DNA from: Rhizobium aethiopicum
GTDB lineage: Bacteria > Pseudomonadota > Alphaproteobacteria > Rhizobiales > Rhizobiaceae
Direction: 5' to 3'
DNA length: 64,000 nt
Assembly (NCBI RefSeq): GCF_900094625.1
Contig: NZ_FMAJ01000010.1
Coordinates: 124,001 to 188,000, forward strand
In this document: piece by piece, positions 1-7,725 of the stretch
Numbering within the stretch: the stretch's first letter is position 1
Layout: every line of letters begins with the position of its first letter
Made by a program: the position numbers and the translations under genes
The notes under the pieces: generated by a model
What the model saw: the letters and a program-made list of their open reading frames with translations, nothing else
Told to the model about the DNA's origin: nothing
The model's database searches: none

Positions 1-594
1 CATGTGCCGGAGATTTCGCTTTATCTGGCAAGCGAGGCGCATGAGCTCTGGCTGAAAACGGAGGAGGAACTGGAGGCGATTGGTCTGCCGCCGCCTTTCT
101 GGGCCTTTGCCTGGGCGGGCGGGCAGGGGCTGGCGCGCTACATCCTCGATCATCCGGAACTGGTGCGCGGCAAGCGGGTGCTGGATTTCGCCAGCGGTTC
201 CGGCCTTGTCGGCATTGCCGCTGCCATGGCCGGAGCCCGTGAGGTGATGGCTGCCGATATCGACCCTTGGGCAGAGACGGCAATCAGGCTCAATGCCGAG
301 GCCAATCATGTTGCGCTCGGATTTACCGACGCCGACCTGGTCGGTACGAGCGTCGAGGCGGATATCGTGCTTGCGGGCGACGTCTTTTACGACCGCATCT
401 TCGCCGACGCGCTCGTCCCCTGGTTCGCGAGGCTTGCGGCCGAGGGCAGCCCGGTGCTGGTCGGCGATCCCGGGCGCAGCTACCTGCCCAAGGACCGGCT
501 GGAATTCTGCGCGGCCTATCAGGTGCCGGTGACGCGGGCACTGGAGGACAGCGACGTCAAGAAGACGACGGTGTGGCGCTTCGCGCCCAGTTGA
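1..594 (+). CDS. class I SAM methyltransferase, ETF-beta lysine methyltransferase type (5' end cut)
   Basis: The reading frame is open through base 1 (first codon CAT), so the true start lies left of the window and only about 197 residues are seen. Counting from the GTG at base 4, the SAM-binding motif DFASGSG is at residues 61-67, an acidic DID at 85-87 follows the next strand, and GDVFYD sits near 125-130. The PPPFWAFAWAGGQ stretch before motif I and the D-x-F-Y-D post-motif are typical of the METTL20 family, which trimethylates lysines on the electron-transfer flavoprotein beta subunit; the Agrobacterium member is also known to modify ribosomal protein L7/L12. The family assignment is from motifs; the substrate is inferred. 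The gene stands alone, with a convergent gene starting its 3' end 9 bp downstream. Confidence 0.8.
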   Translation, partial: HVPEISLYLASEAHELWLKTEEELEAIGLPPPFWAFAWAGGQGLARYILDHPELVRGKRVLDFASGSGLVGIAAAMAGAREVMAADIDPWAETAIRLNAEANHVALGFTDADLVGTSVEADIVLAGDVFYDRIFADALVPWFARLAAEGSPVLVGDPGRSYLPKDRLEFCAAYQVPVTRALEDSDVKKTTVWRFAPS

Positions 595-602
595 TGCGAA
601 TT

Positions 603-1097
603 TTAAGGCCGGATGACGCAGACATTGGCTTCATAGGAGCAGGGGTCGTCCTGGATGGCGACGTCGATGACCTTTGCCTTCGGCGCCAGCGGCGCGGGCC
701 TGACTGCGGGATAGTAGCCGTAGCTGCCACCCCCGACATAGGTTCCTCCATCGACCTGATAAACGTAGGAGGAGCCGGAATAGGTGCCGCCTACGTCCCA
801 AGCTGGTGCCTGCGGGGCGAGGATGACGAGATTGCTGCGGACCACGCGGTTTGTTGCCCCCGACGAAAACCGCGTCAGCATCGGCATCCTGTTCCTGCCG
901 GCCCGGCGGCCGTAAGTATGGTCGAAACGAATGCCGCGATCGCGCCAGTTCACACGCTCGCCGAGACGAAATTCGCCGTGAAACGCGTGGCGATGGCCGG
1001 AAAAGCGGCCATCGTAGCGGCGTTCGCCCGCTGTGGCGGGAAGTGCTGCAAGAGCGGCGAGCGCGAGGAAGGTGACTGCGGACAGGCTGCGAAACAT
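603..1097 (-). CDS. small secreted protein of unknown function
   Basis: This 164-residue product opens with a clear Sec signal peptide (MFRSLSAVTFLALAALAALPATAG, cleavage probably after PATAG). I start it at MFRSL rather than at the upstream ATG at 1121 because that puts the hydrophobic core near the N-terminus. The mature part is basic and rich in Gly, Tyr and Arg, with a GGTYVGGGSYGYYP stretch, and ends with two cysteines (PCSYEANVCVIRP) that could form a disulfide. I do not recognise a named domain. A TTAA-N7-TTAAC box lies 28 bp before the start codon, suggesting cell-cycle control. It is convergent with the methyltransferase gene. Confidence 0.65.
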   Translation of the reverse strand: MFRSLSAVTFLALAALAALPATAGERRYDGRFSGHRHAFHGEFRLGERVNWRDRGIRFDHTYGRRAGRNRMPMLTRFSSGATNRVVRSNLVILAPQAPAWDVGGTYSGSSYVYQVDGGTYVGGGSYGYYPAVRPAPLAPKAKVIDVAIQDDPCSYEANVCVIRP

Positions 1098-1411
1098 GGG
1101 CGCCGGACTCCGGAAATCCAATCGTTAACAAATCGTTAACGCAAGATTGCGCCAAAAACGGCGGCTTGTCCATTCGCCCGCAAAGAACGGCATCAATACT
1201 GAGTGCAAAAGCCTAGTTTCCTTGGCCCGCAAACTTCGCGGTAACCCGAATCGATTAAATTTAAAGCAGACAGCAATTGTGCTTGTCGTATCGCCTTCCG
1301 GTGATTAAACGTCGCATTTGATGCAACGCACACAAAGAATTTTGTCATTCGTGTGGTTGACTGAGCATGCTCCGAAACCCGGGAGCGCAGAGAAGCCGCC
1401 GCGAGGTTCTG
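1098..1411. other. divergent intergenic region upstream of sdhC
   Basis: These 314 bases between the secreted-protein gene and sdhC hold the CtrA-type box near the left end. The rest is AT-richer than its surroundings (for example CGATTAAATTTAAAGC around 1250-1265) and must contain the sdh promoter, but I cannot choose a convincing -35/-10 pair. No open reading frame with a ribosome binding site is seen. Confidence 0.5.
1125..1140 (-). promoter_or_regulatory. CtrA-type binding box
   Basis: The sequence TTAA-CAAATCG-TTAAC is an exact match to the full CtrA consensus TTAA-N7-TTAA(C) of alphaproteobacteria. It lies 28 bp upstream of the secreted-protein gene (start 1097) and about 270 bp upstream of sdhC in the other direction, so the small gene is the likelier target. 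The match is seen; binding is inferred. Confidence 0.5.
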
Positions 1412-1807
1412 ATGGCGAACGTGACAAATAACCGGCCCCTGTCGCCGCATTTGCAAATTTACAAACCTATTCCCACTATGGTCATGTCCATCGTCCACCG
1501 CATTACCGGCGGTGCGCTGTACGTCGGCACATTGCTCGTCGCCTGGTGGCTGATCGCCGCGGCAAGCGGCCAGAGCTCTTACGACTGGGCCAATTGGGTG
1601 CTCGGCAGCCTTCTCGGCAAGCTTGTGCTGCTCGGTTATACCTGGGCACTGCTGCACCACATGCTCGGCGGCTTCCGCCATCTGATGTGGGATCTCGGCT
1701 ACGGCTTCGAGAAGGAAGTCTCGACCAAGCTCGCCATCGCCAACGTCATCGGGTCGCTCTGTCTGACCGTGCTGGTCTGGTCGATCGGCCTCCTCATTCG
1801 CTTCTGA
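1412..1807 (+). CDS. sdhC: succinate dehydrogenase cytochrome b556 subunit
   Basis: SdhC is one of the two membrane anchors of complex II; it helps bind heme b and ubiquinone. The 131-residue product begins MANVTNNRPLSPHLQIYKP, followed by the family signature SIVHRITGGALY and, after a second membrane segment, the heme-side motif HHMLGGFRHLMWD. Three hydrophobic helices are visible. An upstream in-frame ATG at 1367 exists, but the start at 1412 has GAGG at a good distance and matches the family's usual N-terminus and length. It is the first gene of sdhCDAB, with 10 bp to sdhD. Confidence 0.96.
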   Translation: MANVTNNRPLSPHLQIYKPIPTMVMSIVHRITGGALYVGTLLVAWWLIAAASGQSSYDWANWVLGSLLGKLVLLGYTWALLHHMLGGFRHLMWDLGYGFEKEVSTKLAIANVIGSLCLTVLVWSIGLLIRF

Positions 1808-1817
1808 AGGTCGTCTC

Positions 1818-2198
1818 ATGGATATGCGCACCCCCCTCGGCAAGGTTCGCGGGCTCGGCTCCGCCAAGGAAGGCACGAGCCATTTCTGGCGTCAGCGGCT
1901 GACCGCCGTTTCCAACATTCCGCTGATCCTTTTCTTCGTCATCTTCATGATCGCCTATGCCGGCGCGCCCTATGCGGATGTGGTTCGCGCGCTGTCGAAC
2001 CCCTTCGTCGCCGTCGTGATGGGATTGATGGTGATATCCGGCGTCATCCATATGAAGCTCGGCATGCAGGTCATCATCGAAGACTACGTGCATGGCGAAT
2101 TCGGCAAGATCGCTCTGCTGATGCTGAACACGTTCTTTGCGATCGTGATCGCCGGCCTCTGTCTCTTCGCCATTCTGAAAATCGCATTCGTAGGATAA
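1818..2198 (+). CDS. sdhD: succinate dehydrogenase hydrophobic membrane anchor subunit
   Basis: The 126-residue product is the second complex II anchor. It starts MDMRTPLGKVRGLGSAKEGT, the common alphaproteobacterial SdhD opening, followed by FWRQRLTAV and three membrane helices. The HMKLGMQVIIEDYVH segment between helices two and three carries the histidine expected near heme b and the conserved Asp-Tyr of the quinone region. It sits between sdhC (10 bp) and sdhA (7 bp) and is certainly cotranscribed with them. Confidence 0.95.
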   Translation: MDMRTPLGKVRGLGSAKEGTSHFWRQRLTAVSNIPLILFFVIFMIAYAGAPYADVVRALSNPFVAVVMGLMVISGVIHMKLGMQVIIEDYVHGEFGKIALLMLNTFFAIVIAGLCLFAILKIAFVG

Positions 2199-2205
2199 GC
2201 TCGAT

Positions 2206-4047
2206 ATGGCACCGACCTCACCCGCCCAGAACGGCAAGGCCTACAAATATGTCGACCACTCCTATGACGTGATCGTCGTCGGCGCCGGTGGCGCCGGCCT
2301 GCGCGCCACGCTCGGCATGGCCGAGCAGGGTTTCCGCACCGCCTGCATCACCAAGGTGTTTCCGACCCGCTCGCATACGGTTGCCGCTCAAGGCGGCATC
2401 GCCGCCTCATTGCGCAACATGACGCCGGACAGCTGGCAGTGGCATCTCTACGACACCGTCAAGGGCTCCGACTGGCTCGGCGACGTCGACGCCATGCAGT
2501 ATTTGACCATGGAAGCTCCGAAAGCGGTCTATGAGCTCGAGCATTACGGCGTGCCCTTCTCGCGCAATGAGGAAGGCAAGATCTACCAGCGTCCGTTCGG
2601 CGGCCATATGCAGAATTACGGCGAAGGCCCGCCGGTTCAGCGCACCTGCGCCGTTGCCGACCGCACCGGCCACGCGATCCTGCACACGCTCTACGGCCAG
2701 TCGCTGCGCAACAACGCCGAATTCTTCATCGAATACTTCGCGCTCGACCTGATCATGTCGGAAGACGGCAGCCGCTGCACTGGCGTCGTTGCCTGGTGCC
2801 TCGATGACGGCACGATCCATCGCTTCGCCGCCAAGATGGTGGTGCTGGCGACCGGCGGCTACGGCCGCGCCTATTTCTCGGCGACGTCAGCCCATACCTG
2901 CACCGGCGACGGCGGCGGCATGGTGGCGCGCGCCGGTCTGCCGCTGCAGGACATGGAATTCGTGCAATTCCATCCCACCGGCATCTACGGATCGGGCTGT
3001 CTGATCACCGAGGGCGCGCGCGGCGAAGGCGGTTACCTCGTCAACTCCGAGGGCGAGCGCTTCATGGAGCGTTATGCGCCTTCGGCTAAGGACCTCGCCT
3101 CACGCGACGTCGTTTCGCGCTGCATGACGCTTGAGATTCGTGAGGGCCGCGGCGTCGGCAAGAACAAGGACCACATCTTCCTGCATCTCGACCATCTCGA
3201 TCCGGCCGTTCTGCATGAGCGCCTGCCGGGCATTTCCGAGAGCGCCAAGATCTTTGCCGGCGTCGATGTGACCCGCGAACCGATCCCGGTCCTGCCGACC
3301 GTTCACTACAATATGGGCGGCATTCCGACCAATTATTGGGGCGAAGTTCTGAACGCCGACAGCGCCAATCCCGAACGCATCATCCCGGGGCTGATGGCTG
3401 TGGGTGAAGCGGGCTGCGCCTCGGTGCACGGCGCCAACCGTCTCGGCTCCAACTCGCTGATCGATCTCGTGGTCTTCGGCCGCGCCGCTGCGATCCGGGC
3501 CGGCGAGGTCATCGACCGCGCAGCGCCGATCCCGCATCTCAATCTCGCCGCCTGCGATAGGATCATGGACCGTTTCGACGGCCTGCGTAACGCCAGCGGC
3601 GGCACGCCGACGGCGGACCTGCGCGAGAAGATGCAGCGCGCCATGCAGGAAGATGCGGCCGTGTTCCGCACGCAGGAATCGCTGGAATCCGGTTGCCGGC
3701 GCATTTCGGCGATCTGGGGCGAAATGAAGGACATCAAGGTCACCGACCGTTCGATGGTCTGGAACTCCGATCTCGTGGAAACGCTCGAGTTGCAGAATCT
3801 GATGGCCAACGCCATCACGACGATCTATGGAGCCGAGGCCCGCAAGGAGAGCCGCGGTTCGCACGCACGCGAGGATTATACCGAGGGCGCATTCGCCGGT
3901 CGCGACGACATCAACTGGCGCAAGCATACGCTTGCCTGGGTGAACGAGGCAGGCGACGTCAAGCTCGACTATCGCCCTGTTCACACCGAGCTCATCGCCG
4001 AAGGCATCGATCCGCATAAGATCGAGCCGAAAGCTCGCGTGTATTGA
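2206..4047 (+). CDS. sdhA: succinate dehydrogenase flavoprotein subunit
   Basis: SdhA oxidises succinate to fumarate and passes electrons through FAD to SdhB. The 613-residue protein has the dinucleotide fold GAGGAG at 26-31 and the FAD-attachment sequence RSHTVAAQGG, in which His57 is the predicted covalent FAD ligand. HPTGIYGSGCLITEGARGEGG carries substrate-binding and catalytic residues. HGANRLGSNSL, another family signature, follows in the C-terminal half of the FAD domain. Length is normal for alphaproteobacterial SdhA. It is third in sdhCDAB, with 18 bp to sdhB. Confidence 0.98.
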   Translation: MAPTSPAQNGKAYKYVDHSYDVIVVGAGGAGLRATLGMAEQGFRTACITKVFPTRSHTVAAQGGIAASLRNMTPDSWQWHLYDTVKGSDWLGDVDAMQYLTMEAPKAVYELEHYGVPFSRNEEGKIYQRPFGGHMQNYGEGPPVQRTCAVADRTGHAILHTLYGQSLRNNAEFFIEYFALDLIMSEDGSRCTGVVAWCLDDGTIHRFAAKMVVLATGGYGRAYFSATSAHTCTGDGGGMVARAGLPLQDMEFVQFHPTGIYGSGCLITEGARGEGGYLVNSEGERFMERYAPSAKDLASRDVVSRCMTLEIREGRGVGKNKDHIFLHLDHLDPAVLHERLPGISESAKIFAGVDVTREPIPVLPTVHYNMGGIPTNYWGEVLNADSANPERIIPGLMAVGEAGCASVHGANRLGSNSLIDLVVFGRAAAIRAGEVIDRAAPIPHLNLAACDRIMDRFDGLRNASGGTPTADLREKMQRAMQEDAAVFRTQESLESGCRRISAIWGEMKDIKVTDRSMVWNSDLVETLELQNLMANAITTIYGAEARKESRGSHAREDYTEGAFAGRDDINWRKHTLAWVNEAGDVKLDYRPVHTELIAEGIDPHKIEPKARVY

Positions 4048-4065
4048 TTTCAAGAGGAACCGGAT

Positions 4066-4845
4066 ATGGTTGAACTCGCTCTCCCCAAGAATTCTCAAAT
4101 GCGCGAAGGCAAGGTCTGGCCGAAGCCGGCGGGTGCGACGAACACCCGCGAGTTCCGCGTCTACCGCTGGAGCCCGGATGACGGCCAGAACCCGTCGATC
4201 GACACCTTCTACGTCGATGTCGACGATTGCGGCCCGATGGTGCTCGACGGTCTGCTCTACATCAAGAACAAGATCGACCCGACGCTGACATTGCGCCGCT
4301 CCTGTCGCGAGGGCATCTGCGGTTCCTGCGCGATGAACATTGATGGCACCAACACGCTCGCCTGCACCAAGGGTCTCGACGATATCACCGGCGCGGTGAA
4401 GATTTATCCGCTGCCGCATCTACCCGTCGTCAAGGATCTGGTGCCCGACCTCAGCAACTTCTACGCCCAGCATCGCTCAATCGAGCCCTGGCTGAAGACG
4501 GTGTCGCCGACGCCTGCCAAGGAATGGAAGCAGAGCCACGAGGACCGGCAGAAGCTCGACGGCCTTTATGAATGCATCCTCTGCGCCTGCTGCTCGACCT
4601 CCTGTCCGAGCTACTGGTGGAACGGCGACCGTTATCTTGGTCCGGCCGTTCTGCTGCAGGCCTATCGCTGGCTGATCGATTCCAGAGACGAGGCGACCGG
4701 CGAACGCCTCGACAATCTCGAGGATCCGTTCCGCCTCTATCGCTGCCATACGATCATGAACTGCGCGCAGACCTGCCCGAAGGGCCTCAACCCGGCCAAG
4801 GCGATCGCCGAAATCAAGAAGATGATGGTCGAGCGCCGGGTCTGA
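4066..4845 (+). CDS. sdhB: succinate dehydrogenase iron-sulfur subunit
   Basis: SdhB carries electrons from FAD to ubiquinone through three clusters. In this 259-residue protein the [2Fe-2S] ligands are Cys80, Cys85, Cys88 and Cys100 (SCREGICGSC...LAC). The [4Fe-4S] and [3Fe-4S] ligands come from CILCACCSTSCP (170-180) and CHTIMNCAQTCPKG (227-238). The quinone-site tryptophan pair SYWWNGDRY is present. A ribosome binding site AAGAGGA precedes the ATG. It closes the sdh operon; the next gene starts 4 bp later on the same strand. Confidence 0.98.
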   Translation: MVELALPKNSQMREGKVWPKPAGATNTREFRVYRWSPDDGQNPSIDTFYVDVDDCGPMVLDGLLYIKNKIDPTLTLRRSCREGICGSCAMNIDGTNTLACTKGLDDITGAVKIYPLPHLPVVKDLVPDLSNFYAQHRSIEPWLKTVSPTPAKEWKQSHEDRQKLDGLYECILCACCSTSCPSYWWNGDRYLGPAVLLQAYRWLIDSRDEATGERLDNLEDPFRLYRCHTIMNCAQTCPKGLNPAKAIAEIKKMMVERRV

Positions 4846-4849
4846 TCAC

Positions 4850-5668
4850 ATGCATGCCGATGGCGGAATAGACGGCTTCGATCCCGAAGCCGTCAAAGAG
4901 ATCAAGTCGCGGCTCGCATCGGTGCGCGAACAGGGCATCCGCATCGGTTTTGCCATTGAAAGCGGCAGCCGCGCCTGGGGATTTCCGTCTCCTGACAGCG
5001 ATTATGACTGCCGCTTCGTCTATATCCGTCCGGTCGAGCATCATCTCACGCTGACTTCTTTGCGCGATGTCATCGAGTTTCCGATCGTTGGCGACATCGA
5101 TACCGGCGGCTGGGATCTGCGAAAGGCGCTGCTGCTCGCCCTTAAGGGAAACGCGGTGGTGGTTGAATGGCTGAAATCGCCGATCGCTTATGAAGAGGAA
5201 GCGGGTTTTCGCTCACGTCTTGGCGCGCTGCTCGATCTCATCATGGTCCCGGAAAAGGTAGCTTCCCATTATGTGGGGCTCATGCGACAGCATTTTCAGA
5301 GCGAGGGCGAAGGGGCGATCAAGCTGAAGAAGCTCCTTTACGCCGTACGCCCGGCCATAGCGCTCGAATGGATGCGGCAGCGTTCGTTTCTCGTGCTGCC
5401 GCCGATGAATATGTTGGAATGCCTCGAGGCGATCTCGATCTCTCCCGACCTTCGAACCGCGATACTCGATCTCGTGCATGTCAAGAAACAGACGCGCGAA
5501 ATGGGGGAAGGTCTGCCGCCGATGCTGGTGCAAGCCTTTCTGAAGAACTCATTTGAACGTTATTCCGAGACATTGCGAGAGTTCGACAGGGATCCCGACA
5601 GAGATCAACGCGTGCAACACCTTGCTGACAAATTCTACGTGCAGGAAGTTTTGCAGCGGGGCAGTTGA
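4850..5668 (+). CDS. predicted nucleotidyltransferase, YcgL/COG3541 type
   Basis: The 272-residue product has the polymerase-beta-type nucleotidyltransferase core: GSRAWGFPSPDSDYD at about 39-53, where the Gly-Ser pair and the two Asp residues are the expected nucleotide- and metal-binding groups. Later come DIDTGGWDLRKALLLALKGN and VVEWLKSP, characteristic of the YcgL-like family. Biological substrate is unknown. It begins only 4 bp after sdhB with no strong ribosome binding site, so it may be translated at low level from the sdh message. The link to SDH looks positional rather than functional. Confidence 0.8.
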   Translation: MHADGGIDGFDPEAVKEIKSRLASVREQGIRIGFAIESGSRAWGFPSPDSDYDCRFVYIRPVEHHLTLTSLRDVIEFPIVGDIDTGGWDLRKALLLALKGNAVVVEWLKSPIAYEEEAGFRSRLGALLDLIMVPEKVASHYVGLMRQHFQSEGEGAIKLKKLLYAVRPAIALEWMRQRSFLVLPPMNMLECLEAISISPDLRTAILDLVHVKKQTREMGEGLPPMLVQAFLKNSFERYSETLREFDRDPDRDQRVQHLADKFYVQEVLQRGS

Positions 5669-5720
5669 ACTGTATCGTTTTTCGGCTAGTTGTTGTCACG
5701 GGCAATTTATGCCGCCCGAC

Positions 5721-5748
5721 TTGATTAACCAAAGCGAATTACGATAAT
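5721..5748 (+). promoter_or_regulatory. candidate sigma-70 promoter for the Omp19-like gene
   Basis: TTGATT and GATAAT are separated by 16 bp, about 60 bp upstream of the lipoprotein start. Both hexamers are reasonable matches to the vegetative consensus. This is a visual call only. Confidence 0.4.
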
Positions 5749-5806
5749 CGGATCTTGTCTCACGTCCGTTTCTCTGCGGCGACAGCCGAATTTCAGGAGT
5801 ATGATG

Positions 5807-6322
5807 ATGCAGTTGCGATATGCGATGACAGGTCTGGTGGTGGCTCTCGCGCTAGCCGGTTGTCAGCGTACGGCATATGATTACAGCTCCAACTCGAACG
5901 CCGGGCCGGCGCCGCTGACGGCGCAGCCAGTTCCCTCGGTGCAGGGCGGGCAGCTTCCGCCGCCGACCGGTGGTTCGCAGTTTCCAGCCGCGCCGACGGC
6001 GACGGCACCGATGCCGGGAGCGCAGGCCGGCGCGGTTGCAGCCAATGCGCTCGACGTCACCAAGGAGTCGATGGTCGGAAACTGGCGCGTCAACGGCAGT
6101 TGCGACATGTTCCTGACGCTCACCAATCTCGGCAGCGGGTCGCGCGGCGGAACGCGCGGCTGTGTCGGTGAGTTGACGGCGATGGGCTCCTGGGAGGTGG
6201 CGGGCAAGCAGGTGCTGCTCAAAGACCGTTCGGGCAACCAGATAGGCAGCGTCTACAAGACGGCCGACAATCGCTTCCAGGGCCAGACGAATTCGGGTCA
6301 GCAGATCAGCCTCAGCCGGTGA
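5807..6322 (+). CDS. Omp19-like outer membrane lipoprotein, AprI/Inh protease-inhibitor family
   Basis: The product has a lipoprotein signal peptide ending LALAGC, with Cys19 as the predicted lipidated residue, followed by a Pro/Gln/Ala-rich linker. The C-terminal ~90 residues (VGNWRVNGSCDMFLTLTN through RFQGQTNSGQQISLSR) resemble the Inh beta-barrel of Brucella Omp19, including the terminal FxGQTxxGQxxxLSR. Brucella Omp19 is known to inhibit proteases. Three consecutive ATGs occur at 5801, 5804 and 5807; AGGAG at 5795-5799 gives the best spacing to the third, which I chose. Two cysteines of the inhibitor domain (GSCDMF, RGCVGEL) are kept. It is a single gene. Confidence 0.85.
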   Translation: MQLRYAMTGLVVALALAGCQRTAYDYSSNSNAGPAPLTAQPVPSVQGGQLPPPTGGSQFPAAPTATAPMPGAQAGAVAANALDVTKESMVGNWRVNGSCDMFLTLTNLGSGSRGGTRGCVGELTAMGSWEVAGKQVLLKDRSGNQIGSVYKTADNRFQGQTNSGQQISLSR

Positions 6323-6387
6323 ACGAACCTGCGCGGTAAACGATCCGGCGGCGCCCACGCCGATGACTGACAGGCGGACATGCCCTC

Positions 6388-7551
6388 ATGCAGCCAATGC
6401 CAGATTACGCGCTCAGCGTTTGCGAACAGCTTAAATCGCTGACGCTTGCCGGTGCGTTGCAGGTCGATTCCGCCCAAATGGACGTGGCCAAAAGCCTGGA
6501 CCGGGTGCTTGCCGGACTGAAGCAATTGCGGCCGGCGGCCAAAGCGAGCGCGCTTGGCTGGCTGTTTGCCAAGAAGAAGAAATCCCCCGACGGCATCAAA
6601 GGCCTCTATATCCACGGCAGCGTCGGACGCGGCAAGACCATGCTGATGGACATGTTCTTCTCGATGGCGCCGTGCAGGAAGAAGCGGCGAGCGCATTTTC
6701 ATGAATTCATGGCCGACGTGCACAATCGCATCGCGGCGCACCGGCTGAAGCTCAAGAACGGCGAGACGAAGCAGGCCGACCCGATGCCGCCGGTTGCCGC
6801 AGCCCTCTACGAGGAAGCGGAACTGCTCTGCTTCGATGAATTCACCGTCACCGACATCGCCGACGCGATGATCCTGTCGCGGCTGTTTTCCGAACTCTTC
6901 GCGCGGGGATGCGTGCTGGTCGCGACTTCGAATGTCGAGCCGGACAATCTCTACAAGGACGGTCTCAATCGCGGCCTGTTCCTGCCTTTCGTCGCCCTGC
7001 TCAAACAACATGTCGATATCGTCACGCTGGACTCGCCGACCGATTATCGGATGGAGAAGCTGAGCAGCCATCCGGTCTATCTGGTACCGATCAACGACCA
7101 TAATGACATGGCGATGGAAGCCTCTTGGACGCAGGCGCTGCATGGGCGCAAGGCGCAGCCGCTCGATATTCCGATGAAGGGGCGCTCCATTCACGTACCG
7201 CTTGCAGCCGATCGAATGGCGCGGTTCTCTTTCGCCGATCTCTGCGAAAAGCCGCTCGGGGCTGCCGACTTCCTGGCCATCGCCGAGCGGTTCGATACCG
7301 TCTTCCTTGATCACGTGCCCTTGCTCGGGCCGGAGAAGCGGAACCAGATCAAGCGGTTCATCATTCTTGTCGATACATTCTACGATCATGCCGTGCGGCT
7401 TTATATATCGGCGGCGGCGATGCCGGAGGAGCTGCTCGTCAACCGCCGTGGCACCGAAGGCTTCGAATTCGATCGCACGGCATCGCGCCTGTTCGAGATG
7501 CGGAGCGCGGAATATCTTGCGCTGCACCATGAGAAACGTGCCGCCGAGTAA
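6388..7551 (+). CDS. zapE: cell division protein ZapE (AFG1-like ATPase)
   Basis: The 387-residue protein is an AFG1/ZapE-type P-loop ATPase. Walker A is GSVGRGKT (77-84), Walker B is LLCFDEF (about 146-152), and the sensor region has VATSNVEPDNLYKDGLNR, a family signature. The C-terminal YLALHHEK lies in the usual tail. In E. coli ZapE associates with the Z-ring; in rhizobia the family member next to mdh is usually annotated as a predicted ATPase. A hairpin with a T run follows, separating it from mdh. Confidence 0.9.
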   Translation: MQPMPDYALSVCEQLKSLTLAGALQVDSAQMDVAKSLDRVLAGLKQLRPAAKASALGWLFAKKKKSPDGIKGLYIHGSVGRGKTMLMDMFFSMAPCRKKRRAHFHEFMADVHNRIAAHRLKLKNGETKQADPMPPVAAALYEEAELLCFDEFTVTDIADAMILSRLFSELFARGCVLVATSNVEPDNLYKDGLNRGLFLPFVALLKQHVDIVTLDSPTDYRMEKLSSHPVYLVPINDHNDMAMEASWTQALHGRKAQPLDIPMKGRSIHVPLAADRMARFSFADLCEKPLGAADFLAIAERFDTVFLDHVPLLGPEKRNQIKRFIILVDTFYDHAVRLYISAAAMPEELLVNRRGTEGFEFDRTASRLFEMRSAEYLALHHEKRAAE

Positions 7552-7562
7552 CAACAGGGTGA

Positions 7563-7594
7563 CAAAATTCCTTACGTTTACGTAAGAATTTTTG
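7563..7594 (+). terminator. rho-independent terminator after zapE
   Basis: The arms AAAATTCCTTACG and CGTAAGAATTTTT pair with one bulged base and end in a T run. The position, 12 bp after the zapE stop codon, fits a terminator. Confidence 0.6.
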
Positions 7595-7642
7595 TATCTA
7601 AACGATTGAAAACGCTGCATCAAAATTAATGGATTGCCATTT

Positions 7643-7676
7643 TTGGGCTTTGGGTCTATGCGATTGCGTCATTGGG
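7643..7676 (+). promoter_or_regulatory. candidate promoter for mdh-suc operon
   Basis: TTGCCA and CTATGC are separated by about 16 bp, roughly 60 bp upstream of mdh and downstream of the zapE terminator. Alphaproteobacterial -10 boxes often begin with CTAT. This is only a visual match. Confidence 0.3.
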
Positions 7677-7725
7677 CGGCCTCGCAGCGTCGTTCGACGA
7701 ATTTGATCGCAAAGGAAACAGCGAA

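Noticed and set aside
5721..5737. FNR/FixK box (TTGAT-N4-ATCAA) upstream of the Omp19-like gene
   Set aside because: Only the left half-site TTGAT matches; the right half reads CAAAG. The TTGATT is better read as a -35 element.
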